A stretch of 34,391 nucleotides of DNA, taken from the NCBI GenBank assembly GCA_900541935.1, contig UQLZ01000020.1, positions 1 to 34,391 of the forward strand, written 5' to 3'. A model generated the notes under the pieces. It saw only the letters and a list, made by a program, of their open reading frames with translations, made no database searches and was not told the origin of the DNA. The stretch comes from an uncultured Prevotellaceae bacterium (GTDB lineage Bacteria; Bacteroidota; Bacteroidia; Bacteroidales; Muribaculaceae). Shown in pieces: positions 7,470 to 16,489 of the stretch (positions are counted from its first letter, which is position 1; each line of letters begins with the position of its first letter). Position numbers and translations under genes: made by a program.

Positions 7470-10430
7470 ATGCATCACTTAAAAGTAAGTTTGTGGCAAC
7501 GATGTTTGCCAGTGCTTTTTGCATTAATGATTAGCCTTTGTGCTTCTGCACAAGGAAAGATGATTCATGGTGTTGTTGTTGACAGTCAATCGGAGCCTCT
7601 GATGGGGGCCTCTGTTATTGTTAAAGGAGCAGCAACAGGTACTTCAACCGATTTGGACGGTAACTTTTCGCTTCGTGTAAACGACGGAGCAACACTTGTC
7701 GTTTCATATATCGGCTACATTACGCAGGAAGTTTCTGCGGTTGATGGTATGCGCATTATCCTTAAAGAGAATGCGGAGGTTTTGGAAGATGTTGTTGTTA
7801 TTGGTTACGGTACAGTAAAGAAATCTGATGCTACTGGTTCGGTGCTCGCCGTTAAACCAGATGATTTCAATAAGGGATTGCAGACTTCAGCGCAAGATGC
7901 TCTTGTTGGCAAAATGCCGGGTGTAAGCGTTGTTTCCGGTTCTGGTGCTCCAGGTTCCGCTTCAACAATTCGTATCCGTAGCGGTGCTTCTCTGTCGGCT
8001 TCAAATGACCCTTTGATTGTTATCGACGGTGTTCCGGTTGATAACTCAACCATAGAAGGTGGCGGTAACGTTATTGGTGCCATTAACCCTAACGATATTG
8101 AAACTTTCACGGTTTTAAAAGACGCTTCTGCTACTGCAATTTACGGTTCTCGTGCTTCTAACGGCGTTATTGTTATAACTACAAAGAAAGGTGCGGATGC
8201 TGGTGTTAAGATTAATTATACTGGTGCATTCTCTGTCGGTTCTGTTGCTAAGAAACTTGACGTTCTAAGTGCAGACGAGTTCAGAGCGTTTGTCCCTACT
8301 GTAACAGGAGTTCCTGCTGATGTTAAGTTGGGAACTGTTGATACAAACTGGCAAGATGAGATTTTCCGTACAGCCCTCGGGCACGAGCATAACGTTTCTG
8401 TTTCAGGAAATATCAAGAAAACTTCTCCTTACCGAGTGTCATTGGGCTATACTGACCAACAAGGTATCATCAAGTCAAATGACTATCAGCGCGTTTCTTT
8501 CAGCGGTGGTATCTCTCCAAAACTATTTGACAACCACTTTATGGCTGATATTAACTTGAAATTATCTTACGAGCATAATGACAAGGTTGACCAGTCTGTT
8601 GTTAACAATGCGTTAAGATATGACCCTACTCGTCCTGTCAAGACTGGTAGCGCAACATCTGCAACTGATCCTGGACTTGGCTACTTTATTTGGATGAATG
8701 GCAATTCACCGATGGCTATCCAAACAGATAACCCTATGGCTCAGTTGGAATTACAGGACTATACAAATAAGATTTACCGTTCTATCGGTAATGCTAAATT
8801 CGATTATAAGATTCACGGACTTGAAGACTTGCAGGTTACATTAAACTTGGGATATGACGTTCTTGAAAGCAAGGATCGCCGTATCGTTCCGGAAAAGGCT
8901 GGTATGATGTACACTTCGAATATGAAGGATGGAACAGGTCTTGTTTACAGCGGTACTCAGAAGAAGAAAAACTATTTGCTTGATTTCTACGGTACATACG
9001 CAAAGACTTTCGCCCAGAAGCATGACTTTAGCGTTATGGCTGGTTATGGTTGGCAGCATTTCTGGAAGAGTTTCGACACAAGCAATGTTTCTCCAGAAGG
9101 TGTTGAACTTTTCAGTGCAACTCACGGCAAGTCAGAATACTATCTGCTTTCACTTTATGGTCGTTTGAACTATTCATTCGATAACAGATACTTGGTAACT
9201 GCAACATTCCGTTCTGATGCTTCTTCTCGCTTCTCTTCTGACAACCGTTGGGGTTACTTTCCTTCTGTTGCTCTCGGTTGGCGTGCTATTGAGGAAGATT
9301 TCCTAAAGGAGCAAGACGTTTTGTCTGATTTAAAGGTCCGTTTGAGTTATGGTCTTACAGGTCAGCAGGATATCCTAAATGACTATCCTTACATGTTGAC
9401 TTTCATCCTCTCTAATCCAGAATCTGACTATCTTTTCGGAGACCGCTGGATAACAACAATACGCCCGAACGGTTATGATAAGGACATCAAGTGGGAAACA
9501 ACTGAGACTTACAACGTTGGCGTTGATTTCGGTTTCTTGAAAAACAGAATCTTCGGTTCTGTTGACTATTACCAGCGTAACACCCGTGACCTTTTGAACA
9601 CAATCAACGTTCCTTCTGGTGCTAACTTCTCTTCAATTATCACAACAAACGTTGGTGAGATGAAGAATAACGGTGTTGAATTGTCGTTGAATTTCGTTCC
9701 TGTTGATACAGACGACTGGAATTGGACAATCGGTTTCAACTATACTTGGAACGATTCTGAAATTACGAAGTTGAACGTAGCGGATTCTGATAACAGTTAC
9801 GTTGAAACTGGTGCAATTTCTGGAACTGGTAAGATGGTTCAAGTTTTTAAGGTTGGCGAGCGTCCTTACACCTTCAACTTGGCAAAGCAGGCATATGATG
9901 AGAACGGCAAGCCTATCGAAGGAAAATACGTTCAGCCAGACGGCTCAATTTCATCAACAGAAACACGTTACTCAACAGGCAAGAGCGCCCTTCCAAAATC
10001 TTATTTCGGATTTAATACGCAGGTTTCATATAAGAACTGGGATTTGGCTATAAACGGTCACGGAGCGTTTGGTAACTATGTTTACAATTATGTTCAGGCA
10101 GACCAATACATTCAATCTGTATATAGCGACCAGGGCAGTTTCTCAAATATCCTTGTTTCAACTCGCGACACTGGTTTCCAGACACAACAGTTATATAGTG
10201 ACTACTGGCTTGAAAAGGGTAATTTCTTCCGCATCGACAATATCACTTTGGGATACACATTCCACAAATTATGGAATAGCAGCAGTTCTCTTCGCTTGAA
10301 GTTCAGTGTTTCAAACGTTGCTCAAATAACAGGCTACAGCGGTATTGACCCTGAAATTTACAGTGGTATAGACAAGGAGGTTTATCCACGTCCAAGAACA
10401 TTCACTTTAGGCGCTAACTTGAGTTTTTAA
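7470..10430 (+). CDS. susC: SusC/RagA family TonB-linked outer-membrane transporter
   Basis: A 986-residue outer-membrane barrel that imports a nutrient with energy from TonB, working with the SusD lipoprotein encoded downstream. A signal peptide ends at CASA-Q (about residue 27). Residues 30-105 are a carboxypeptidase-like regulatory domain (GVVVDSQSEPLMGASVIVKG). The SusC signature VVVIGYGTVKKSDATGS follows, then the plug (NDPLIVIDGVPVDNST, LKDASATAIYGSRASNGVI) and the barrel, ending in TFTLGANLSF with the C-terminal Phe. Length is normal for the family. susD follows after 21 bases. No glycosidase is nearby; the third gene is a phosphatase, so the cargo is probably a phosphorylated compound rather than a plain glycan. 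Confidence 0.96.
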   Translation: MHHLKVSLWQRCLPVLFALMISLCASAQGKMIHGVVVDSQSEPLMGASVIVKGAATGTSTDLDGNFSLRVNDGATLVVSYIGYITQEVSAVDGMRIILKENAEVLEDVVVIGYGTVKKSDATGSVLAVKPDDFNKGLQTSAQDALVGKMPGVSVVSGSGAPGSASTIRIRSGASLSASNDPLIVIDGVPVDNSTIEGGGNVIGAINPNDIETFTVLKDASATAIYGSRASNGVIVITTKKGADAGVKINYTGAFSVGSVAKKLDVLSADEFRAFVPTVTGVPADVKLGTVDTNWQDEIFRTALGHEHNVSVSGNIKKTSPYRVSLGYTDQQGIIKSNDYQRVSFSGGISPKLFDNHFMADINLKLSYEHNDKVDQSVVNNALRYDPTRPVKTGSATSATDPGLGYFIWMNGNSPMAIQTDNPMAQLELQDYTNKIYRSIGNAKFDYKIHGLEDLQVTLNLGYDVLESKDRRIVPEKAGMMYTSNMKDGTGLVYSGTQKKKNYLLDFYGTYAKTFAQKHDFSVMAGYGWQHFWKSFDTSNVSPEGVELFSATHGKSEYYLLSLYGRLNYSFDNRYLVTATFRSDASSRFSSDNRWGYFPSVALGWRAIEEDFLKEQDVLSDLKVRLSYGLTGQQDILNDYPYMLTFILSNPESDYLFGDRWITTIRPNGYDKDIKWETTETYNVGVDFGFLKNRIFGSVDYYQRNTRDLLNTINVPSGANFSSIITTNVGEMKNNGVELSLNFVPVDTDDWNWTIGFNYTWNDSEITKLNVADSDNSYVETGAISGTGKMVQVFKVGERPYTFNLAKQAYDENGKPIEGKYVQPDGSISSTETRYSTGKSALPKSYFGFNTQVSYKNWDLAINGHGAFGNYVYNYVQADQYIQSVYSDQGSFSNILVSTRDTGFQTQQLYSDYWLEKGNFFRIDNITLGYTFHKLWNSSSSLRLKFSVSNVAQITGYSGIDPEIYSGIDKEVYPRPRTFTLGANLSF

Positions 10431-10451
10431 TCTACCTAACAAGAAACAGTC

Positions 10452-12136
10452 ATGAAAAAATTATTTATAAAACTAACGGCATTATTTTTTATTGGAGTGT
10501 TGATGACTTCTTGCTTTGGAGACCTTGACACAGAACCGCTTGACCCAAACCAGAAGATTCCGTCAAATGTATATAATTCAAAGGAAGGCTATGAAGGCGT
10601 TCTTGCAAAATGCTACGCTTCACTAATCTTGACCGGTCAGCAAGGCGGTGACGGTGGTAATGGAGACCTCGAAGGAGCTAATGAAGGTTATTCCGGTTAT
10701 GTGCGTTTGCTCTTCTACCTTGAGGAACTTTGTACAGATAATTTTGTTATGCCGTCATCTTCAAACGGATTGCGTAAGATGCTGAATATGCAGTGGGATG
10801 CAACAAACGCTTCAGTTATAACTTGGACTTACCAGCGCCTTTACATGTCAATCGCATATTGCGATGAGATTTTGAGAGAATGTACAGAGGCAAACCTCAA
10901 AAAACGCGGTGTTTGGGAAGAGATGAAAGATGACTATAAATTCTTTATCGCTGAGGCTCGCTTTATCCGTGCTTACTGTTATGCTCAACTTTGTGACCTC
11001 TTTGGTGGTGTTCCATACGTTGATGAAAATACAGGAGTTAAGGATCTCCCTAAGCAGATGACAAGAAAGCAGACTTTCGAGTTCGCTGAAAAAGAGTTGA
11101 TTGCTATTGAAAATGAGTTGAAGGCTCCAGGTGAAAACGTTTACGGACGCGTTGACAGAGTTGCCTGCTGGTTCTTGCTTTCAAGACTATACTTGAACGC
11201 GGAAACTTGGATTGGTGAGAACAGATATAACGATGCCTTGAAATATGCTAAAATGGTTATTGGCGACAGCAACTATCCTTTGGCAAAAGATTATCGCCAC
11301 ATTTTCCTTGCTGATAACAACACATGCAGCGAGATTATCTGGCCACTTGTTCAAGACGGTTTGAGAGCACAAAGCTCTGCAGGTACTAACTTCTATGTAA
11401 AGGCATTTGTAAACGGTCCGATGGATGAATTGTACCAAACAGGCGTTGGCTCAAAGGGTTGGGGTAACGTACGCTCAAAAACAACTCTTGTTGATGCCTT
11501 TGATGCTGATGACGTTCAATTCGACGTTAACGACACTTGGGGTAATAACAAGAAGGACAAGCGTGCTTCATTCATGACCGCATTGCCTAACCAGACTAAG
11601 GAAACTTGGGACGCAACTGGAAATATGACAAGTACATTTACTTGTGGCTATGGCTATATTAAATGGCGTAACGTTACTAAGGATGACCAGATTTGTGCAT
11701 CAGGTGATACTTATTCGTCAATCGACTTCCCGCTATTCCGTACAGCAGATGCCTACCTGATGGCAGCAGAGGCTATTCTCCGCGGTGCTAACGGTTCTAA
11801 GGCTGACGCATTGGATTATGTAAATAAGGTAAGGGCTCGTGCTTATATGAGTGACGAGTATGCTGTGCCAGGTGTGCGTTCAGACGTTCCGGCAAGATTG
11901 ATATGGCTCAGTTGAACCTCGACTTTATCCTTGCAGAGCGTCAGCGCGAATTGGCATCAGAATGTCAGAGAAGAACTGACTTGATACGTTTCGGCAAGTT
12001 CACTACTGGCAATAACTGGGATTGGAAGGCTGCTGAAAGAAATGGTGCAGATGTTGACAAGCATTTGGTGCTTTTCCCAATTCCGGCAAGTGAGATTACA
12101 ACTAATCCTACTATTAAACAAAACATTGGATATTAA
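10452..12136 (+). CDS. susD: SusD/RagB family nutrient-binding lipoprotein, frameshifted
   Basis: A surface lipoprotein that caps the SusC pore and binds the nutrient. The lipobox is VLMTSC (Cys21). N-terminal text such as YNSKEGYEGVLAKCYAS and AEARFIRAYCYAQLCDLFGGVPY is typical of SusD, and the C-terminal LDFILAERQRELASECQRR and TDLIRFGKFT are diagnostic. The frame breaks near 11890-11893: without repair the first frame ends at 11915 and the C-terminus is read in another frame. One more G in the GG at 11891-11892 would give VPGKIDMAQLNLDFIL and a normal ~561-residue protein. A single-base deletion or sequencing error is therefore likely. The gene lies 21 bases after susC and 13 bases before the phosphatase gene. 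Confidence 0.92.
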
Positions 12137-12149
12137 TTAAAATTTTAAG

Positions 12150-13421
12150 ATGAAAAAAGCATTAGTATTAATATCACTCTTCTTGGTTAGTCTGCCCGTT
12201 ATAGGGCAGACCAGTCAGGAGGAAATCTTTGAAACAATCGAGAAGGGCGGAGGCGTTTACTACGCTTATCCAGGACCTTCCGCAAATAACAACACCCCAG
12301 CTCCAAAAGGCTATAAGCCTTTTTATATCAGTCATTACGGTCGCCATGGCTCACGCTATCTGATTAGCGGAAAGGATTATACCAGTGTGCTTGCCGTTTT
12401 TGACAAGGCTCACGCGGCTGGTGCCTTGACGGCATTGGGTGAAGACGTTAGGACAAGACTCGTTGAGGTATGTAAGGAAGGTGCAGAGACAGCAGGAGAT
12501 TTGACTCCGCTTGGCAGACGCCAGCATCGCGGAATAGCCGAGAGAATGTTCCGCTCATTCCCGGAAGTCTTTGCTGACGGTGATTCTATCTCTGCTCGTT
12601 CTACCGTTGTTCCGCGTTGTGCAATGAGTATGGTTGCCTTTGGCGACAGATTGAAGGAGTTGAATCCGAAACTGAATATCCTGTACGAAATGAGTGACCG
12701 ATATATGGGATATATGAATTACCATACAGACGAGTCAAACCGCTTTACAAACGGTGAGACAGGGTATCTTGCAGAAGAAATACGCAAGTATAAGGAAGAA
12801 AGAACTAACCCTGACAGACTAATTGCTTCATTATTCAGCGATGAGGATTTTATCCGTATGTCGGTGAATCCTTCATCGCTAATGTGGGGCTTATATTGGA
12901 TTGCTTCAGACATGCAGAATATGGAAACAAAGCAGTCCTTCTTTGACATCTTTACAAAGGAAGAGATTTTTGACCTTTGGGAGTTCAATAATTACCGCTG
13001 GTATGCCGGAAATGCCAACCATTCAGCCGGAAAAGGCATCGTTGTTGCCAACGCAAAAAATCTGCTCCGCAACATTGTTGAAAGTGCAGATGAGGCTATT
13101 GAGAAGCATAATGTAGCGGCAACGCTACGCTTTGGCCATGACGGAAACGTTGTGCCGTTGGCGGCAATACTGCATTTGGAAGATTGTAATGTTTCAATGT
13201 CAGAGCGAACAGAAGTATATAAGCATTGGTCAGATTTCAAGATTGTTCCAATGGCTGGAAATATACAGATGATTTTCTTTGAGAAAAAAGGCGGTAGCGC
13301 CGATGATGTTTTGGTTAAGTTTATGCTTAACGAAAAAGAGGTAAAAGTGCCGGTTGAAACAGATATGTTCCCTTTCTATAAGTGGAAAGATGTAAGAAAA
13401 TTCTATGTTAGTTTACTTTAG
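12150..13421 (+). CDS. Secreted histidine acid phosphatase (phytase/MINPP-like)
   Basis: A 423-residue member of the histidine phosphatase clade 2, which hydrolyses phosphomonoesters such as inositol phosphates through a phosphohistidine. A signal peptide ends near PVIGQ (residue 20). The catalytic RHGSR is at 65-69 (nucleophile His66) and the acid/base HD pair at 330-331 (RFGHDGNVV). In classical enzymes the first motif is RHGxRxP; the proline is absent here, as in several MINPP-like proteins. It is the third gene of the susCD operon and is followed by a hairpin terminator. Location suggests release of phosphate and an uptake-ready core at the cell surface or in the periplasm. Phytate is a plausible substrate but specificity is inferred. 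Confidence 0.85.
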   Translation: MKKALVLISLFLVSLPVIGQTSQEEIFETIEKGGGVYYAYPGPSANNNTPAPKGYKPFYISHYGRHGSRYLISGKDYTSVLAVFDKAHAAGALTALGEDVRTRLVEVCKEGAETAGDLTPLGRRQHRGIAERMFRSFPEVFADGDSISARSTVVPRCAMSMVAFGDRLKELNPKLNILYEMSDRYMGYMNYHTDESNRFTNGETGYLAEEIRKYKEERTNPDRLIASLFSDEDFIRMSVNPSSLMWGLYWIASDMQNMETKQSFFDIFTKEEIFDLWEFNNYRWYAGNANHSAGKGIVVANAKNLLRNIVESADEAIEKHNVAATLRFGHDGNVVPLAAILHLEDCNVSMSERTEVYKHWSDFKIVPMAGNIQMIFFEKKGGSADDVLVKFMLNEKEVKVPVETDMFPFYKWKDVRKFYVSLL

Positions 13422-13460
13422 AAATTATAGATAAAAAAGATTGCTAAACAAGTGTAAAGT

Positions 13461-13495
13461 GCCGTATCGAAGCGATTCCGATGCGGCTCTTGCTT
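13461..13495 (+). terminator. Terminator of the susCD-phosphatase operon
   Basis: GCCGTATCG (13461-13469) pairs with CGATGCGGC (13479-13487) with one G-T pair and a 9-base loop, then a T-rich tail. It lies 40 bases after the phosphatase stop. Confidence 0.75.
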
Positions 13496-13593
13496 TAGTA
13501 ATATGGGCTTTTTATTGGCAGTCCTGTATGCAGGCAATTATTACGACATATTGTTAAATTGTTTTTTGATGCAAATTTAATGTGAAATTATTT

Positions 13594-13621
13594 TTTGAAT
13601 TAAAAAAAATATATAAATTTG
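13594..13621 (+). promoter_or_regulatory. Candidate promoter of the eight-gene exported-protein cluster
   Basis: TTTG at 13594-13597 and TAAATTTG at 13614-13621, a perfect match to TAnnTTTG, with a 16-base spacer. A leader of about 140 bases would follow before the ATG at 13768. The stretch 13422-13767 otherwise holds only the terminator at 13461 and a leader hairpin. Confidence 0.5.
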
Positions 13622-13651
13622 CAAAGTGGGTTATGGCGTGGAAAGCAAGAT

Positions 13652-13687
13652 AAAAATGGTATGCTTGTTTTTACAACTGCCATTTTT
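13652..13687 (+). promoter_or_regulatory. Leader hairpin upstream of the exported-protein cluster
   Basis: AAAAATGG (13652-13659) can pair with CCATTTTT (13680-13687), with an inner TTGT/ACAA pairing. It lies in the presumed 5' leader between promoter and first gene. It is AT-rich, so it could be chance or a weak regulatory structure. Confidence 0.3.
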
Positions 13688-13767
13688 TACCAAAAAATGA
13701 AGATTATTACCGCGCCAGTATTATATTGCGCGATAGTTGTGTAGATTATTGTTTAAATATTAAATAC

Positions 13768-14253
13768 ATGAAAAAGTTTCTTATTCTTTCGCTTATCTTT
13801 CTTATAACGCCATTTGTAGCAATGGCAAAAAAAGATAAGGATGAAGTAATCAGTTATCAGGTAGAAGCGACCGGTGCAACTGGCGCGCAAGGTACTTATG
13901 TTGTCAAGACATGGGTTGTTACCAAAAACAAGAAAATCAGTGATGCCGAGATTGGCAAGTGTGCGGTGCATGGAGTGCTTTTCAAAGGCTTTTCCAATGC
14001 CAAGACTCGTCAGCATCAGAAACCAGTTGCAGGTTCATCTGTTGTAGAGGATCAGAATGCTGACTTTTTTAAAGCGTTTTTTGCTGACGGTGGCGAATAC
14101 GCCAATTATGTTCAGGTTATCAGCAACAGTCGCTCTGTTGTTAAGGCTGGTAAGGAATATAAGGTAGGTGCAGATGTTACTGTTTTTAAGGAGCAGTTGC
14201 GAAAAGACCTTGAGCAAAAAGGAATTATTAAAGGACTAAATACAGGCTTCTAA
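13768..14253 (+). CDS. Small exported protein of unknown function, paralogue of the 15013 lipoprotein
   Basis: A 161-residue protein with signal peptide MKKFLILSLIFLITPFVAMA and no lipobox. I chose the ATG at 13768 over one 14 codons upstream because it gives a clean signal peptide. Its body aligns by eye with the lipoprotein encoded at 15013: both have a block of the form FF-x-AFF-x-DGGEY (here FFKAFFADGGEY) and end in GIIKG/GIIKP after a charged helix. The N-terminal half (KISDAEIGKCAVHGVLFKG) faintly recalls LPP20/FlgT N-terminal domains (a helix of Ala-rich residues after a beta strand), but I would not assign that family. It is the first gene of the cluster and its stop overlaps the next start by one base. 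Confidence 0.8.
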   Translation: MKKFLILSLIFLITPFVAMAKKDKDEVISYQVEATGATGAQGTYVVKTWVVTKNKKISDAEIGKCAVHGVLFKGFSNAKTRQHQKPVAGSSVVEDQNADFFKAFFADGGEYANYVQVISNSRSVVKAGKEYKVGADVTVFKEQLRKDLEQKGIIKGLNTGF

Positions 14254-14999
14254 TGAAACGGTTATTGGCTTTATTTGCAGCAGTATGCCTCTGTCTTACT
14301 GCCGCAGCACAAACAAGTGATTTTGATTATGTTTTCTTGAATAACGGCTCTGTTATTAAGGGCGTTATCGAGAATGAAGTTCCGAATGTTTCAGTAACTA
14401 TACGTTCTGTCAATGGTGAGGTTTATACCTATCCTGCAATAGAAGTCCGTAAAGTTGCTCATGGAAAAGATCCCAAGATTCCGGACACATCCAAAGCCAA
14501 GAATCCGCACGTTGAATATACTCACAATGAAACAGGTTTCTGGTTTGCTGCAGAATTGCAGGGCGGTTATTCTTGCCGTGTCAATAAAGGCAATGTAGGC
14601 TTGATGGAACTTGATGCCGTTATCGGTTATCGCGTTAATGAGTATTTCCGTTTTGGTGTTGGAGTCGGCGGAAGATACTATTTCAATAATGAGGAAGTGC
14701 GTTGGAGCAGTGTTGAATGGTCATTCCCAATTTACGCAAACTTCCGAGGCAATTTCATTCCTACTGAGTATAGAAAAGTGGTTCCTTACTATTCATTTGA
14801 TATAGGTGGCTCTATTCGTGACGGATTTATGTTCCGACCGACTATAGGCATCAGAGTTGGTGAGCCGAGAAATGCTTTTTTGCTTGGTCTCTCTTATTTG
14901 GGTCAGTCAGTTGACAGTTATGAACTTGTACCACCATTTTGGGCGAAAAAAAGCAAGTTCATCTCGGCAATTACATTGAAGATAGGTTACGAATTCTAA
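14253..14999 (+). CDS. Outer-membrane beta-barrel protein of unknown function
   Basis: A 248-residue protein with signal peptide ending TAAAQ. The N-terminal domain, about 22-75, reads as a small beta domain (VFLNNGSVIKGVIENEVPN, then VYTYPAIEVRKVAHG) like those that precede small barrels in Bacteroidota proteins. From about residue 90 there are alternating amphipathic strands (FWFAAELQGGYSCRV, FRFGVGVGGRYYF, FRPTIGIRVG) ending in ITLKIGYEF with the C-terminal Phe expected of outer-membrane barrels. The start codon overlaps the previous stop (TAATG), indicating tight coupling. It would be the integral outer-membrane member of the cluster. Confidence 0.75.
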   Translation: MKRLLALFAAVCLCLTAAAQTSDFDYVFLNNGSVIKGVIENEVPNVSVTIRSVNGEVYTYPAIEVRKVAHGKDPKIPDTSKAKNPHVEYTHNETGFWFAAELQGGYSCRVNKGNVGLMELDAVIGYRVNEYFRFGVGVGGRYYFNNEEVRWSSVEWSFPIYANFRGNFIPTEYRKVVPYYSFDIGGSIRDGFMFRPTIGIRVGEPRNAFLLGLSYLGQSVDSYELVPPFWAKKSKFISAITLKIGYEF

Positions 15000-15012
15000 A
15001 AAAACGAGTGTC

Positions 15013-15504
15013 ATGAAATGCTTTTTGAAAATATTTTTGGCAGTAGTATTGCTGCTGAGTTTTTCCGCGTGCAGGAAAAATACAACAATATCCAGTACCA
15101 ATGCGTACAGTTCCTTTGGAGCAGTTGGCGTAGGCAATGAGTTAGACGGTTCGATGACCGTTCGGGCATGGGGTAAAGGAAAAGATAAGGCAGACGCTCT
15201 TGAGCAGGCTCGTAAGAATGCTATTCACCAGGTGCTTTTTGGCGGAATCCAGCAAGGGGAAGGCACTTACAACGGCCGTCCGCTGATTTATGAGGTGAAT
15301 GCACAGACTAAGTATGAATATTATTTTAACGCATTTTTTGTTGACGGTGGAGAATATACAAAGTATGCTACATTTGAGGACGAAAACCGTAAGGCGAGAA
15401 TGGTTGCCAAGAGTAACGGTTTGGAAAACTGGTCAACAATTATCCGAGTAAAGAGGTCAGAGTTAAAGAGTAGATTAATAGAAGATGGAATTATTAAACC
15501 GTAA
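15013..15504 (+). CDS. Small lipoprotein of unknown function (LPP20/FlgT-N-like), paralogue of the 13768 protein
   Basis: A 163-residue protein with a lipobox LLLSFSAC (Cys20). The middle part, SMTVRAWGKGKDKADALEQ followed by ARKNAIHQVLFGGI, has the beta-strand, Ala-rich-helix pattern of LPP20/FlgT N-terminal domains, which occur in outer-membrane-associated lipoproteins. It shares the FFxxxFFxDGGEY-type block (here YYFNAFFVDGGEYTKYA) and the terminal GIIKP with the protein at 13768, so the two are diverged duplicates, one soluble and one lipid-anchored. It lies 13 bases after the barrel gene and 4 bases before the next gene. Confidence 0.78.
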   Translation: MKCFLKIFLAVVLLLSFSACRKNTTISSTNAYSSFGAVGVGNELDGSMTVRAWGKGKDKADALEQARKNAIHQVLFGGIQQGEGTYNGRPLIYEVNAQTKYEYYFNAFFVDGGEYTKYATFEDENRKARMVAKSNGLENWSTIIRVKRSELKSRLIEDGIIKP

Positions 15505-15508
15505 ATGA

Positions 15509-16471
15509 ATGAAAACAATTAAATATCTTTTGGCGATAATCGCCGTAATGCTGTTATTGCCAGTTGACGCTTCAGCACAAGCAAAGAAACCGACATTGAT
15601 GATTTTCCCAGCCGATGTTTGGATGAATGATAATAATTATATGGAAGTTACAGAAGTGCAAGGAAGAAAGAAACGTATTCCTTTGTACGAAGAGGCATTC
15701 CAAACAGATAGGGACATCAATAACGTCGTTGCAAAAATCGGCGAGATGATGACAGAGAGGGGTATGAACCTTGAATCTCTTCCTGAAATGATGCGCACTC
15801 TTGAGCAGACATCAATGGAGGATGAATTTGTTGAGTCAAAGGCAACAGGAGCGTCAATGGCTGAATCTGCATTTGACAAGATAATGAATACAGCAAAATC
15901 GGATATTCGTATATATGTTGACTGGAAGGTAAATCAAGTAGGCCCTCGTCGCTCTGTTACCTATACCCTGACAGGTCGTGACGCATATACAGGCAAGCAG
16001 ATTGCAAACGCCAGCGGAACGGGTCAGCCAACGATTTCTGCCGAGACTGCAGTTCTTTTAGAAGAGGCAGTTCTTGAAAATATGGACCAGTTTGTATCGC
16101 AATTGCAGGCTCACTTTGATGATTTGCTGACAAATGGACGTGAGATAGCCGTTCAGGTAAGAATTTTTGATGACGGCTCTGGTATGTCGTTTGAGGAAGA
16201 ATATGATGGCATTGAATTGTCGGAAATCATAGATAACTGGATGAATGAGAATACAGTAAACCACAGATATTCGCTTCAGACTGCAACAGAGAACCGATTG
16301 AACTTTACTCAGGTGCGAATCCCACTATATGACGAGCGTGGAAGAGCGATGGATGCAAAGAGATTTGTTAACCAGTTGCGTAAGTATTTGCGTGCGGAGC
16401 CATATAAACTCACAACAAAGGATAGCACAAGAGGTTTGGGAATGGGTATTATTGTCATCGGAGAAAAATAA
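15509..16471 (+). CDS. Exported protein of unknown function (possibly DUF6175)
   Basis: A 320-residue protein with signal peptide ending PVDASAQ (about residue 24). The mature start, KKPTLMIFPADVWMNDNNYM, resembles what I recall of the Bacteroidota DUF6175 family; this assignment needs a profile search. A repeated theme of short beta strands and helices (DIRIYVDWKVNQVGPRRSVT, YTLTGRDAYTGKQIANASG) recalls CsgG/LpoB-like folds that compute additive strands, but no diagnostic motif is present. The start is the second of two overlapping ATGs; the first runs into a stop after five codons. It is 4 bases from the upstream lipoprotein gene and 18 from the next gene. Confidence 0.72.
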   Translation: MKTIKYLLAIIAVMLLLPVDASAQAKKPTLMIFPADVWMNDNNYMEVTEVQGRKKRIPLYEEAFQTDRDINNVVAKIGEMMTERGMNLESLPEMMRTLEQTSMEDEFVESKATGASMAESAFDKIMNTAKSDIRIYVDWKVNQVGPRRSVTYTLTGRDAYTGKQIANASGTGQPTISAETAVLLEEAVLENMDQFVSQLQAHFDDLLTNGREIAVQVRIFDDGSGMSFEEEYDGIELSEIIDNWMNENTVNHRYSLQTATENRLNFTQVRIPLYDERGRAMDAKRFVNQLRKYLRAEPYKLTTKDSTRGLGMGIIVIGEK

Positions 16472-16489
16472 ACCTAAAATTGACAAGTT

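Noticed and set aside
11880..11920. Phase variation as cause of the susD frameshift
   Set aside because: There is no long homopolymer or short tandem repeat at the site, and no invertible repeats flank the operon; a simple one-base loss is more likely.
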